Of a stretch of DNA of 64,000 nucleotides, positions 41,347-50,302 are shown one piece after another. This DNA comes from Nitrospira sp. BO4 (lineage in GTDB: Bacteria; Nitrospirota; Nitrospiria; Nitrospirales; Nitrospiraceae), in NCBI GenBank assembly GCA_030144965.1, contig JAMPUU010000015.1, forward strand, positions 124,001 to 188,000, read 5' to 3'. A model generated the notes under the pieces. That model was given only the letters and a program-made list of their open reading frames with translations. It ran no database searches and was not told the DNA's origin. The position numbers were made by a program, and so were the translations under genes. How positions within the stretch are numbered: position 1 is the first letter of the stretch; each line of letters starts with the position of its first letter.

Positions 41347-42450
41347 ATGGGACTGACCAAACGGAAGGACAGTTACTATGTCGAGTTTCACGTCATCGAT
41401 GATGGCAAAACCCTAACACTTGCGTCCAGCATGGCCGGTGCAAAGCTGAAGCGCTGGAAAGTCGGTTGCACCAGCAAGGCGATCGCCAAACAACAGGAGG
41501 CGGTAATTCGAACTCAGCTGTTGGCGAAGACCATGCCGAGCCAACAGGTCCAACACACCGTCACCACGTTTGCCCAATGGGCTGAGCAATACATGCAGAT
41601 CGAAGAGGTCAAGCGGATACGGTCCTATCGAGAGCGGTGCCAACGGATCACGAAACGGCTCGTGCCTGCCTTTGGCCAGAAGCTGCTCCGTGACCTCACG
41701 GTGCAGGACGTGGAGCAGTACCGGCGGGAGCGTGCAGCATATCGAGCATTGGCCACGGTCAACGTGGACCATCAAATCCTCAGGCACATGCTCAAACATG
41801 CCATGAGGCGCGATCTGATAGTGAGGAATGTGGCTTCGCTCGTGGTGGAGCCCAAGCCCGACAATGCCAGAGACCGCGTGTTGGAACCAGAGGAGTGGAC
41901 TCGCCTTTATACTGGTGCGCCTGAATGGTTCAAGCCTATTCTGTTGACTGGATACCATACAGGAATGCGTCTAGAGGAAATCCTCACACTGGAATGGGAT
42001 CGCGTGGATCTGGAGAAGAATCGGCTGTTTCTTCCCAAACAGCTGACGAAGACCAACAGGGAGCGCTATGTGCCGCTTACGCCGACGTTACGGCGGGAAT
42101 TACAGCGGCTTCGCATTCAGGATGGCGTCATCCGAATTCAGGGGTTGGTGTACCAAAAAGGTGGAAAGAAGATCAATCACACCTATCGCGAGGTTCAGCG
42201 GATATGCCAGGAACAACAGATCGACAACTTCGTCTTTCATGATCTTCGGCACTGTGCCGCCACAAACCTCGCAGATGCCGGTGTCGAGGCTGAAACGATC
42301 ATGGCGATCACGGGGCACCGCTCTGTGGAAATGTACTTGCGTTATCGAAGCGTCAAGCCAGAACGGTTGGATGACGCGATGACCCGCCTGGATGCAGCCG
42401 TTAACACCGTAATAACACCTGCCTCTCGACAAGCATCTAAGTCTATATAG
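41347..42450 (+). CDS. int: Tyrosine-type site-specific integrase
   Basis: 367 residues. N-terminal arm-binding region, SAM-like core-binding domain (TTFAQWAEQYMQIEEVKRIR), and a catalytic domain with Arg in TGYHTGMRLEEILTLEWDRV, His-x-x-Arg in FHDLRHCAATNLADAG, His in ITGHRS and Tyr in MYLRYRSV. All catalytic residues are present, so probably active. It lies 19 bases from tRNA-Phe, its target. The end of the gene contains the right copy of a 21-bp repeat. Confidence 0.93.
   Translation: MGLTKRKDSYYVEFHVIDDGKTLTLASSMAGAKLKRWKVGCTSKAIAKQQEAVIRTQLLAKTMPSQQVQHTVTTFAQWAEQYMQIEEVKRIRSYRERCQRITKRLVPAFGQKLLRDLTVQDVEQYRRERAAYRALATVNVDHQILRHMLKHAMRRDLIVRNVASLVVEPKPDNARDRVLEPEEWTRLYTGAPEWFKPILLTGYHTGMRLEEILTLEWDRVDLEKNRLFLPKQLTKTNRERYVPLTPTLRRELQRLRIQDGVIRIQGLVYQKGGKKINHTYREVQRICQEQQIDNFVFHDLRHCAATNLADAGVEAETIMAITGHRSVEMYLRYRSVKPERLDDAMTRLDAAVNTVITPASRQASKSI
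42401..42421 (+). repeat. 21-bp direct repeat, right copy inside int
   Basis: Partner of 34371-34391 with one mismatch; lies in the coding sequence for AVNTVITPA. Confidence 0.7.
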
Positions 42451-42468
42451 GATTGCAGAAAAATAGGA

Positions 42469-42486
42469 GTGGTGCCGAGGGACAGA
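42469..42486 (+). repeat. attR core within tRNA-Phe
   Basis: Identical 18 bases to attL. It covers the 3' acceptor arm, part of the T stem and CCA of the tRNA, so the tRNA stays intact on this side. Confidence 0.85.
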
Positions 42487-42545
42487 ATCGAACTGTCGAC
42501 ACCAGCCTTTTCAGGGCTGTGCTCTGCCAACTGAGCTACCTCGGC
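42470..42545 (-). tRNA. tRNA-Phe (GAA)
   Basis: 76 bases with encoded CCA. Acceptor stem GCCGAGG/CCTCGGC with discriminator A; D arm AGCTCAGTTGGCAGAGC; anticodon stem CAGCC/GGCTG with loop CTGAAAA (anticodon GAA); T arm with GTTCGATTC. Target of the adjacent integrase. Confidence 0.95.
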
Positions 42546-42776
42546 ACGGGAGAGTTGCGATCGTACAGCGATTGATCGTTCCAACATGTGGAATCAGCAA
42601 AATCGCCGGACGCATCTTACCAAGGTGGATGATCAGAGTTCCACATGTTTTGCACACAGCGGAGACATCGGTTCAGTCGGCGAGAGAGAGTGAAAAAGTC
42701 TATTCAGTGAGCATGGTGTCGGGTATGATCGGGTGGTCGGTTCGGTTGAGTTATCTTTTTGCAGAGGAAATACGTC

Positions 42777-43046
42777 ATGGCATCCGTTCATCTCGTGAAG
42801 GGAGAAGAGGCAGTTCCTGTTGTCATCCCGAACAGCTCCACATCTCCTTGGACGGCTTGGAGCTATATCGCGGCGAGTGCCGTGTTGCTTGCAATCATCG
42901 GCACATGGCTGGTCTGGTTCTCCGCATTCATTCAACGGAATCTGCAGGAGCAGGATATTAAAGCCGCCTGTGGACGAGCCATGCCGGACCAGACTGAACG
43001 ATGCTTCGATACGGTCGTCATCCAGCGTGGAGGCGTCCGGCGGTGA
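42777..43046 (+). CDS. Small membrane protein, coupled to a porin-like gene
   Basis: 89 residues from the ATG at 42777 with AGAGGAA upstream. One transmembrane helix (WSYIAASAVLLAIIGTWLVW), then a short periplasmic or cytosolic domain with two cysteines (AACGRAMP and ERCFDT). The stop overlaps the GTG start of the next gene. Function unknown. Confidence 0.6.
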   Translation: MASVHLVKGEEAVPVVIPNSSTSPWTAWSYIAASAVLLAIIGTWLVWFSAFIQRNLQEQDIKAACGRAMPDQTERCFDTVVIQRGGVRR

Positions 43047-44026
43047 TCCGAACACGTGAGGTGCCAGGATGGGTCTGCTCGGCGGTTGCCTTCATGGTGT
43101 TGGTGATTCCGGCTGTCTCCGCCTGGGGGCAAGATCCTGAACCGCAAGCGCGGCCGCGATTGGAGTTATCCGTCGGATCATGGCTGTATACGACAGGCGA
43201 AACCATGTGGAGCCATGATGCGTCGGGGCTGAATCCCGTGCTCGGTGATCCAACATCCAAGCTGACGTTTAAGGACAGCGATACTCATATTCTTGACGTT
43301 GGAGCCAAATTCAATCTCGCGCGTCGCTTTTACCTGCAAGGGCATTTCGGCTTCTCGGTGGATTTTGATCGAGGGTCGCTGACCGATGATGATTATTTGG
43401 TAGGGCAGCGACTATTTTCTCGCACGAGTAGCGACACCACGGGCAAAGGAACATGGTATGTCAGCGGGAATGCCGGATATCGGGCCGTCGAATTTTCAAA
43501 TGGCCGCGGACATCTGGATCTCCTGGGCGGCTTTCAGTATTGGAGAACCACGTACGAAGCGACCGGGATTAGCCGGCTCAGCTGCGACTCGACTGTGCTC
43601 ACCTGTGGCCCGACTTCCCCAACATTACCCGCGATCAAGAACACGACCCATTGGATCACTCCTCTACAAATCGGCGGACAGTTCGAATATGAAATCGTGC
43701 AACGAGTCAGTGCCAATGTGAAGATGCTCTTTTCTCCCGCCAGTGTCGTGTTCAATGAGGACATCCATTTTCAGCGGGATGATTTGCAGCAGGATCCAAG
43801 CTTCTCGATGTGGGGGGTGGGAGTAGGCGCGAGTATTGAGCCGTCCATAAAGATTATGCTGACTCGTCGACTTGCGCTGACGGCGGGCTATCGCGTCATG
43901 TGGAACCGGACGTACTACGGGAGATGGAAAGTCCATGCCCTTGGAGGCGATACTGAAACGGCTCCCCTCACTGAATTGCAAACCTTCCGCCACGGTGCCA
44001 CGGTCGGCCTCACCGCATCCTTTTGA
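43043..44026 (+). CDS. Outer-membrane beta-barrel protein
   Basis: 327 residues from a GTG at 43043 with GTGGAGG upstream, coupled to the preceding gene. Signal peptide (VCSAVAFMVLVIPAVSAWGQ). The mature protein has alternating beta strands (HILDVGAKFNLARRFYLQGH, GTWYVSGNAGYRAVEF) and ends ATVGLTASF, a C-terminal Phe as required by the BAM machinery. It is probably a porin-like or omptin-like barrel. One Cys-x(8)-Cys loop (LSCDSTVLTC). Confidence 0.75.
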   Translation: MIRTREVPGWVCSAVAFMVLVIPAVSAWGQDPEPQARPRLELSVGSWLYTTGETMWSHDASGLNPVLGDPTSKLTFKDSDTHILDVGAKFNLARRFYLQGHFGFSVDFDRGSLTDDDYLVGQRLFSRTSSDTTGKGTWYVSGNAGYRAVEFSNGRGHLDLLGGFQYWRTTYEATGISRLSCDSTVLTCGPTSPTLPAIKNTTHWITPLQIGGQFEYEIVQRVSANVKMLFSPASVVFNEDIHFQRDDLQQDPSFSMWGVGVGASIEPSIKIMLTRRLALTAGYRVMWNRTYYGRWKVHALGGDTETAPLTELQTFRHGATVGLTASF

Positions 44027-44047
44027 TCAATTCGGATCGTAACCTGG

Positions 44048-45166
44048 CTAGCGTCTTGTGCGTCCGGACGGCAGGGTTTCATCTTCGTATTCAAGAAAGA
44101 GGCGCTTGGCCTCCGGATGAAGCTGATTGGGGTGCCCGTATGGAATTCCCAGCGTCCGGAAGAGCGGAGTCAGTTTCCCATTTGGGTGTAAGTAACCGGC
44201 TCTGAGGGGGACCGTGCGTTTGCCGTGGCGCACCAGCCGGCAGGTGGTAGTCCGGATTGAGGTCAGCCAATCGGCAATATCCTGAGGATTGCCGATCGAG
44301 GCGGAGAGCAACAGCAGTCTGGCCTGCGATGGACAAAAGATGATGGTTTCTTCCCACACGACTCCTCGCTCCGGATCGGCGATATATTGCGACTCATCCA
44401 GGATCACAAGTCCCAACGTATCCAATCGAACATCGATTTCTCCGCTCGCGGCATCATAGAGCAGGTTGCGCAAAATCTCCGTCGTCATGATGAGCAGCGG
44501 CGCTTGACCGTTTTCTTGGCGGTCTCCGGTGAGAATGCCCACTTTGTCCGGGCCGAAGATCCGGGAAAACTCCGTGTACTTGGTGTTGGATAAGGCCTTG
44601 AGGGGCGATGTGTAAATGACAGTGCGATTGTCTTCCATGGCCCGACGGGCTGCCTCGACCGCGACATAGGTTTTCCCGCTTCCAGTCGGGACACTGATCA
44701 CGACGTCGGTTTCATTTAGAGCGGACAAGGCCTCGCTTTGCCAGGGATCCGGCACGAATGGTTGCGGAGGAGGAACCCCGATGCCTTCCAGCCAGCCCGA
44801 CAGTGAGACGGACGACTCGGAGGATTCCGGCTCCGCCCCCTGTATGGACCTCTTCTTGTGAGCGATCGCTGGAGGGCGATGGATGGGCGGCGACGTTGGT
44901 TCTGGGCGAGATTGCCGTTCTCCGATCAGTGCCTGCAGGTCGGATTCGAAGCCTGCACGATTGTGGCTCGAGTGTTGAAGAAGCAGCTCGATGATGCGCC
45001 GCTTGCCGGCACGGAAGTGCCGATGGATGCGGCCGCGCGCAAGGCGATGCAAGAGGCCCACGGGCTGCTGTGCGAGAAGTTGTTCAAGTTCGTCGGTCGT
45101 CATATTTTTCTCGACAGAGGTGAAGTGGAAAGTGTGAAGCGCACGCGGATCGGAGAAGGAAAGCAT
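44048..45166 (-). CDS. Split Ski2-like helicase, N-terminal (RecA1) half
   Basis: 372 residues (an ATG at 45103 is an alternative start). After a 130-residue helical, Pro-rich N-terminus come the helicase motifs: PDPWQSEALSALNE, motif I VPTGSGKTYVAV, TSPLKALSNTKY, motif II VILDESQYIADPERG (DESQ where Ski2 relatives have DEVH), and motif III LLLSASIGN. The protein ends just after the linker at VPLRAGYLHPNGKLTPLF. Motifs IV-VI are absent here and are encoded by the gene immediately upstream, so activity needs both products. Confidence 0.85.
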   Translation of the reverse strand: MLSFSDPRALHTFHFTSVEKNMTTDELEQLLAQQPVGLLHRLARGRIHRHFRAGKRRIIELLLQHSSHNRAGFESDLQALIGERQSRPEPTSPPIHRPPAIAHKKRSIQGAEPESSESSVSLSGWLEGIGVPPPQPFVPDPWQSEALSALNETDVVISVPTGSGKTYVAVEAARRAMEDNRTVIYTSPLKALSNTKYTEFSRIFGPDKVGILTGDRQENGQAPLLIMTTEILRNLLYDAASGEIDVRLDTLGLVILDESQYIADPERGVVWEETIIFCPSQARLLLLSASIGNPQDIADWLTSIRTTTCRLVRHGKRTVPLRAGYLHPNGKLTPLFRTLGIPYGHPNQLHPEAKRLFLEYEDETLPSGRTRR

Positions 45167-45209
45167 GTGCTTGCGAACGACCCTTCACGAGCGATGAGCA
45201 ACGTTTTCA

Positions 45210-47069
45210 TTATGGCAATTCTTCCAAGACGCCACGGCGGATCAGCGTAATCGCGTTCGCGGCACAATCAGCCAGGCCGGGATGAGTGTGTTTCAGCGTC
45301 TGAATCTGCGACAGAAACTCCAGGGTTCGGGCAAGCAGACGGTAGATGTCGCCTTCTGCCATGGTGGTCAATCGGCAAAGCCCGATCCACGTGAGGGTAG
45401 GATCGGCGACCCAACGTTCGGCCAAGGCTGCGACGTCCGCGCGCAGCAGGGGAGGGTCTTCATACGGAGATAAACTCTCCGCCAATTTGCGAACCTGCCC
45501 CAACAGCGAGCTCAGTCCGGGGCTGATGCGCGGAAAGGCGCCGGGACGGTCGTCATCGTGGGCCAAACTGGCCATGATGCCCGTGAGGAGGGACGGCTCT
45601 GCGCCTGTGAAGGCTTCGGCACGGATCAGTTCCGTAATCAACAGCGAGTGATCGATACGGATGAGCCTGGCCCATTCGCCTTCAGTCGTGAGTTGGGCCG
45701 CCAACGTGAGATACCCAAAGTTCTGGAGCACTTCCACGCGCTCTTGGAAACGATGCCATAAACTGGTCCGCAGCGCTTGAATGGATTTGATGTGGCGCTG
45801 CTGTTCCTGGCGAAGCCGCGAGGCCGTGTGGAAGTCTTTCTGGCAGGCTGCGCGTGAAGAACACGTCGGGCAGGGAAAATCACCCAGCGATTGCACGATC
45901 GCATCGGGCAGCGGCTCGCTGTGGGTCGGTACGAGAATGGGAAGGACGGGCAATCGCGTCGGAAGTTCTTCCAGCTGATAACTGAGCCGATCAAATGCTT
46001 CGGCCGAACACCAAGGGTACGTCGGAATCTCTTCGCATTCGTACACGCGGTCATAGACTTCTTTAATGCTTGTGGCCGGGCATTCGGTGACGGCGTTGTC
46101 CGGTCGCAGGACGGTGAGCATGGAGTTCTTTTGGCCTTTGCTCCGATATTGCCGGAGCACAATTCCGCGTCCTTTGGTGAGCCCCACCACGCGCCCCGGC
46201 GTCAAAAACGGCAAGCGAGCCGAGATTTCCGGAGACTCCGACCGGTGAATCTGATGCCGCGTGGGGCGGTGTCTGCGCGCATGATCGAAGGTTTGCCACT
46301 GGGTGATCCAATCGGTGCAGACGCGGGGGCCGAACGGTTCCAGTTGCACATGGAGCACGTCCAGTTTTTGTTCGAGGAGTTCGGCGCGCTGGTTGAGCTG
46401 GAATTGCGCGAAGCTCTTGGCCAGAATCCCTTGAATGTGCTCATGAGGATGGGCTTTCAAGAGGTTCAAGACCATCGGGTAGCTGATCGTGAATTGGCTG
46501 TCGATCGCCTCGGGCTGTCCGGTCAAGCCTTTGGTCAGCACCGCCAAGTCGATATAAGGAGACGGCGTCACGACCGCAAACCCGACGAGATCCTTCCCGC
46601 GGCGGCCGGCCCGTCCGGCGATCTGCTGAACTTCCCCGATCGTCAGGTCGGTGAAATCGCGCGACTTGCGGATGCTCGATTGTGTGATCACGACCGTGCG
46701 AGCCGGGAAATCCACACCTGCGGCCAGAGTCGTGGTCGCAAACACCGCATCGAGATGGCCCTGCCGCATCAACTCTTCGATCGCGATTTTCCAGGAAGGC
46801 AAGTGCCCGGCGTGATGGGCGGCGACGCCGATCCGCCGTACGATGGGAAGAAGCGGGTGTTCCGCAATGCTGGGATGCTGAGCCGTGACCCGTTCGAGCG
46901 TTCCGGCAATGGCCTCTTGCCGGATCGGCGGAAGGACGATGTCGGCATGATCGAAGGCCTCCATGGCTTCGTCGCAGGCCCGGCGTGAAGTGAGGAACAC
47001 GATTGCAGGTGTGAGGTGCTTCTGGCGGAGGGCGGTGACGAGATCAACCGGATGAATCGACGGCGGCAT
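45210..47069 (-). CDS. Split Ski2-like helicase, C-terminal (RecA2 plus accessory) half
   Basis: 619 residues. It starts at the beginning of RecA2: LTPAIVFLTSRRACDEAM (motif IV region), AAHHAGHLPSWKIAIEELMR, TTTLAAGVDFPARTVV (motif V) and EVQQIAGRAGRRGKDLVG (motif VI). Winged-helix and helical-bundle regions follow, with a Cys cluster CPTCSSRAAC typical of the bacterial Ski2/HelY group. It lacks motifs I-III entirely. It overlaps glgC by 26 bases and lies 5' of the N-terminal half in the same operon, so the gene order is the reverse of the domain order. Confidence 0.88.
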   Translation of the reverse strand: MPPSIHPVDLVTALRQKHLTPAIVFLTSRRACDEAMEAFDHADIVLPPIRQEAIAGTLERVTAQHPSIAEHPLLPIVRRIGVAAHHAGHLPSWKIAIEELMRQGHLDAVFATTTLAAGVDFPARTVVITQSSIRKSRDFTDLTIGEVQQIAGRAGRRGKDLVGFAVVTPSPYIDLAVLTKGLTGQPEAIDSQFTISYPMVLNLLKAHPHEHIQGILAKSFAQFQLNQRAELLEQKLDVLHVQLEPFGPRVCTDWITQWQTFDHARRHRPTRHQIHRSESPEISARLPFLTPGRVVGLTKGRGIVLRQYRSKGQKNSMLTVLRPDNAVTECPATSIKEVYDRVYECEEIPTYPWCSAEAFDRLSYQLEELPTRLPVLPILVPTHSEPLPDAIVQSLGDFPCPTCSSRAACQKDFHTASRLRQEQQRHIKSIQALRTSLWHRFQERVEVLQNFGYLTLAAQLTTEGEWARLIRIDHSLLITELIRAEAFTGAEPSLLTGIMASLAHDDDRPGAFPRISPGLSSLLGQVRKLAESLSPYEDPPLLRADVAALAERWVADPTLTWIGLCRLTTMAEGDIYRLLARTLEFLSQIQTLKHTHPGLADCAANAITLIRRGVLEELP

Positions 47070-48282
47070 GCAGCTTCATTCCCTTTGAGATCACGACGAG
47101 ACCCGATTCGGTGACGGTGAACCGTTGAGCATCGGCTTCGCGATTGTACCCGATTTCCGTGTTGGGGGGAATCGTGACACCCTTGTCGATGATGGCGCGC
47201 TTGATACGGCTATGCTCGCCGATCATCACGTTCTCCATGACGATGGATTCGCGAACATCGGCATGGTCTTGCACGCGGACATTGGGAGACAAGATTGAAT
47301 TCTGCACCCGTCCGCCTGAGATGATACACCCGCCGCAGACGATCGAATCAAGGGCGACGCCCATCCGGCCTCCCTGATAATCCTGCGCGAAGACAAACTT
47401 GGCCGGCGGAAATTGCCCTTGGTAGGTTCTGATCGGCCATTCAGGGTCGTACAGGTTGAATTGCGGATCGACGGCGACCAGATCCATATTCGCTTCCCAG
47501 TAGGCATCGAGTGTGCCGATATCGCGCCAGTATTTGATGGCCTTCTTATTGGCGTCGTGAAACTTGAACGCGTACACCCGCCGTTGCTCGATCATCCGGG
47601 GAATGATGTTTTTCCCGAAGTCGTGCGCGCCGCCCCCTTGCGCGTCGGCGATCAGGTGTTCGCGGAGCGCCTTCGTGCGGAACAGATAGATGCCCATCGA
47701 TGCAAAGGCGTGGGCAGGATCGTTGGGAAGCGGAATGGGGTTCGCCGGCTTTTCATCGAAGCGGGTAATCCGATAATCCTCGTCCACTGCGATGACGCCG
47801 AAGCGAGTGGCCTCCTGGACCGGGATATCGATGGCGCCGACCACCGCATCCGCGCTCTTCGCGATGAGCCAGTGGTACATTTCCGCATAGTTCATCTTAT
47901 ACACGTGGTCGCCGGCGAGGATGAACAGGAACTCGGGATGCTCTCCGTCGATCAAAAACATGTTCTGATAGACGGCATCGGCGGTGCCCCGATACCAATC
48001 TTCGCTGATACGCTGCTGAGGGGGAACGGAGGCGATATACTCTCCCAGTTCAGCGTTGAGAATATCCCAGCCGACTCGGATATGACGATCGAGAGAATGC
48101 GACTTGTACTGAATGAGAACGGCGATCTTACGGAGACCGGAATTGAGGCAATTGCTCAGAGTAAAGTCGATGATTCGGTATTTGCCCCCAAATGGGACCG
48201 CCGGCTTCGCGCGTTGGTCTGTGAGTGGGAAGAGTCGCTCGCCTTTGCCGCCGGCCAAGACCATTGTAAAAATGTTTTTCAC
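47044..48282 (-). CDS. glgC: Glucose-1-phosphate adenylyltransferase
   Basis: 412 residues, GTG start (an internal ATG at 48261 is possible). N-terminal [20 protein letters not shown] is the nucleotide-binding site; [29 protein letters not shown] and FDEKPANP follow; the C-terminal left-handed beta helix begins near [12 protein letters not shown]. It makes ADP-glucose for glycogen synthesis. First gene of an operon with the split helicase. Confidence 0.95.
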   Translation of the reverse strand: MKNIFTMVLAGGKGERLFPLTDQRAKPAVPFGGKYRIIDFTLSNCLNSGLRKIAVLIQYKSHSLDRHIRVGWDILNAELGEYIASVPPQQRISEDWYRGTADAVYQNMFLIDGEHPEFLFILAGDHVYKMNYAEMYHWLIAKSADAVVGAIDIPVQEATRFGVIAVDEDYRITRFDEKPANPIPLPNDPAHAFASMGIYLFRTKALREHLIADAQGGGAHDFGKNIIPRMIEQRRVYAFKFHDANKKAIKYWRDIGTLDAYWEANMDLVAVDPQFNLYDPEWPIRTYQGQFPPAKFVFAQDYQGGRMGVALDSIVCGGCIISGGRVQNSILSPNVRVQDHADVRESIVMENVMIGEHSRIKRAIIDKGVTIPPNTEIGYNREADAQRFTVTESGLVVISKGMKLHAAVDSSG

Positions 48283-48425
48283 TGGTAAATTCTAGCAGGA
48301 CCGGCATGAAATAGAAAGGAAGCTGAATCGTTGACTTCCCGATCCATGCGGATAATACTAGACCAGATCCGGTTCTACTCGTCGGTGTCCACAGCGTGCG
48401 AAGTATCTGAAGCAAAGGAGTCAGC

Positions 48426-48722
48426 ATGAAGCGAGATGTCGTGGTCGCCGCACTACCTCGGAGCACCAACAGTCGCGTGACAAAGCTTTCGGCGAAGCCC
48501 TCCTCCGGCCAGTTGGACGATGTGGCGTGGCGTCTGGAGCGGTTGGAAGGGCAGATGCAAAAACTGTCCGAACTCGTTCGGGATCATGCTGAAGATATGG
48601 ATCGTCTGGTCAGGATTGTCGCAGAAAACAGTGAAATCCTCCGTCGACAGTTGCTTCGCAAGCATCATGAAAAAGTTCGAGTCAGAAAGCATCTTCGCGC
48701 GGCCGACTCCAAGTTTGAGTAG
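48426..48722 (+). CDS. Small coiled-coil protein
   Basis: 98 residues, ATG after AAAGGAG. A polar N-terminus, then heptads (VAWRLERLEGQMQKLSELVR, HAEDMDRLVRIVAENSEILR) and a basic end. Divergent from glgC. Unknown function. Confidence 0.6.
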   Translation: MKRDVVVAALPRSTNSRVTKLSAKPSSGQLDDVAWRLERLEGQMQKLSELVRDHAEDMDRLVRIVAENSEILRRQLLRKHHEKVRVRKHLRAADSKFE

Positions 48723-48933
48723 TCGTGTATCCTCTGGTTCATGTCCTGCCGTCTTCATCCCAATGCGGTCCCTATCGGAGCTCGTGGTGATCGGATAGCC
48801 GTCATCCTTCACAAGTTGGTTGGAACGGACGGCTGTCGATGCGTGTGATGCGTGGGTACAGACTCGCGCTGAGTTCTCCAGTCTGGCGCGATATTTGTTG
48901 CCCACGAGAGAGCGAAGAAGCGTAGGATACGCT

Positions 48934-50262
48934 ATGGCTCGATGTCCGGCGATTTCCTTCTCCTGCCTTATTCTGATGCTGTGTAGCCTTGCCCTCAATC
49001 AAGAGGTGGTCATTGCCGGGCCGCCGATGGGTGGCGATTCCGGCAGCGCCTTCAAGGCCGTGTCTTCACCGCCGCCGATGTTGCGGTTGAGCCTGGAAGA
49101 AGCCATCAGTTTATTCCTTCGGCAGAACTTCGATCTCCTGATGGCCAAGTATGGGATCGAGTCGAGTAAGGGACGGGAAATTACGGCAAGACTGTTTCCG
49201 AACCCGTATGCATCTCTCGGCCTGGAAACCTCGCCGGTTCAAGGTCGATCGCTGGCAAACAGCGGGCAAGTCTATCCTCAAATTCAGCAGTTGTTCGAAC
49301 TGGCCGGAAAGCGGGGCTATCGGATCGAGAGTGCCGCATTCGGGACCCAGTCGGCAGAAGCGGCCTTTGAAGACGCTGTTCGGCAGCTCAGTTTCTCGGT
49401 GAAAGACGGGTACTATCGCATACAACTGGCGCGGCGCCGGCTGACATTGGCGGAGGAAAACAGAGACCGGTTTTCCCGAATCCTGGAGGTCAATACGGTC
49501 CGATTCAAGAAAGGGTACATCGCCGAGGTGGACCTGATCCGTATCCGACTGCAGTTCATCGATTTTCAGTCGCAAGTGATTCAGGCGATTCAAGAAGTCG
49601 AATCGGTCCGTTCCGATCTGCGCCAGTTGCTGCGAATCTCCCCCGCAACCCTCATGGAGCTCACGACGGATCTGGAGTACAAGCGGGTGGATCCGAACAT
49701 CGTCAAGCTCCGCAGCATGGCCTTGGACACTCGTCCCGATGTCCGAGCCAAGCGGCTCACCTTTTCACAGCGCGAGGCAGAGCTGAGGCTTGCGAGGGCC
49801 TACCGCATTCCGGACGTCACGGTCGGAGCAGGTTATGCCGTTCAAGGGTCGAAGGGACCGGACAACTCCAACCAGATGGCTTTCAGTCTGGGTTTGCCTT
49901 TGCCATTGTTCAATCGCAACCAGGGCGGTATCATGCAAGCAGAGGCGGCCCTAGAGGTTGCGGAAGCCGATCTGGGTAAGACGTTCAACCAAGTCGAGAA
50001 CCAGGTGGACACCGCGTATCACAATCTTATTCAAAGTCGCCGGCTCGTCGAAGCGTTTCTCAGCGAAGTCCTCAACGACGCACGGTCGACGTTTACAATC
50101 GTGGAGCATGCCTATGAGCGAGGTGGGGCGACCCTGCTGGATTTGCTGGATGCGGCGCGGACGTCGAGGGCCATTCAGCAAAGCTATTTTGAAGCGTTGT
50201 TCAATTACCAACGGAATGTGATTCAATTGGAAAATGCCGTTGGGCAGGAAATCACGTCATAA
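48934..50262 (+). CDS. TolC-family outer-membrane channel, second RND system
   Basis: 442 residues from the ATG at 48934 with TAGGA upstream; the in-frame extension to 48820 is not used. Signal peptide FSCLILMLCSLALNQEVVIA. Two efflux-protein repeats (LFPNPYASLGLETSPVQGRS, VRFKKGYIAEVDLIRIRLQF, AYERGGATLLDLLDAARTSR). CzcC/CusC type. First gene of an operon with an adaptor and pump. Confidence 0.85.
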   Translation: MARCPAISFSCLILMLCSLALNQEVVIAGPPMGGDSGSAFKAVSSPPPMLRLSLEEAISLFLRQNFDLLMAKYGIESSKGREITARLFPNPYASLGLETSPVQGRSLANSGQVYPQIQQLFELAGKRGYRIESAAFGTQSAEAAFEDAVRQLSFSVKDGYYRIQLARRRLTLAEENRDRFSRILEVNTVRFKKGYIAEVDLIRIRLQFIDFQSQVIQAIQEVESVRSDLRQLLRISPATLMELTTDLEYKRVDPNIVKLRSMALDTRPDVRAKRLTFSQREAELRLARAYRIPDVTVGAGYAVQGSKGPDNSNQMAFSLGLPLPLFNRNQGGIMQAEAALEVAEADLGKTFNQVENQVDTAYHNLIQSRRLVEAFLSEVLNDARSTFTIVEHAYERGGATLLDLLDAARTSRAIQQSYFEALFNYQRNVIQLENAVGQEITS

Positions 50263-50302
50263 TTTAGCGACCCACACCCAAGGCCAACAGTCAGATCCAA
50301 AG

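Larger units (their letters stand above)
34221..42486. mobile_element. Integrative element in tRNA-Phe
   Basis: 8.3 kb bounded by 18-bp direct repeats identical to the 3' end of tRNA-Phe. The right end carries int next to the tRNA. Plus-strand module: alpA, primase-type zinc finger, ATPase, two small genes, excisionase, Xre regulator, integrase. Minus-strand cargo: CsgG/PDZ-like lipoprotein, helical protein, HNH protein. The left, cargo half is visibly AT-richer than the chromosome. There are no capsid, tail or conjugation genes, so it resembles a phage satellite or integrative plasmid. Confidence 0.85.

Noticed and set aside
45891..46988. 365-codon open frame on the plus strand
   Set aside because: Lies antisense to the RecA2 half of the helicase, whose motifs are unmistakable; His/Arg-rich composition typical of a shadow frame.
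47413..48288. 291-codon open frame on the plus strand
   Set aside because: Antisense to glgC; no ribosome-binding site and low-complexity composition.
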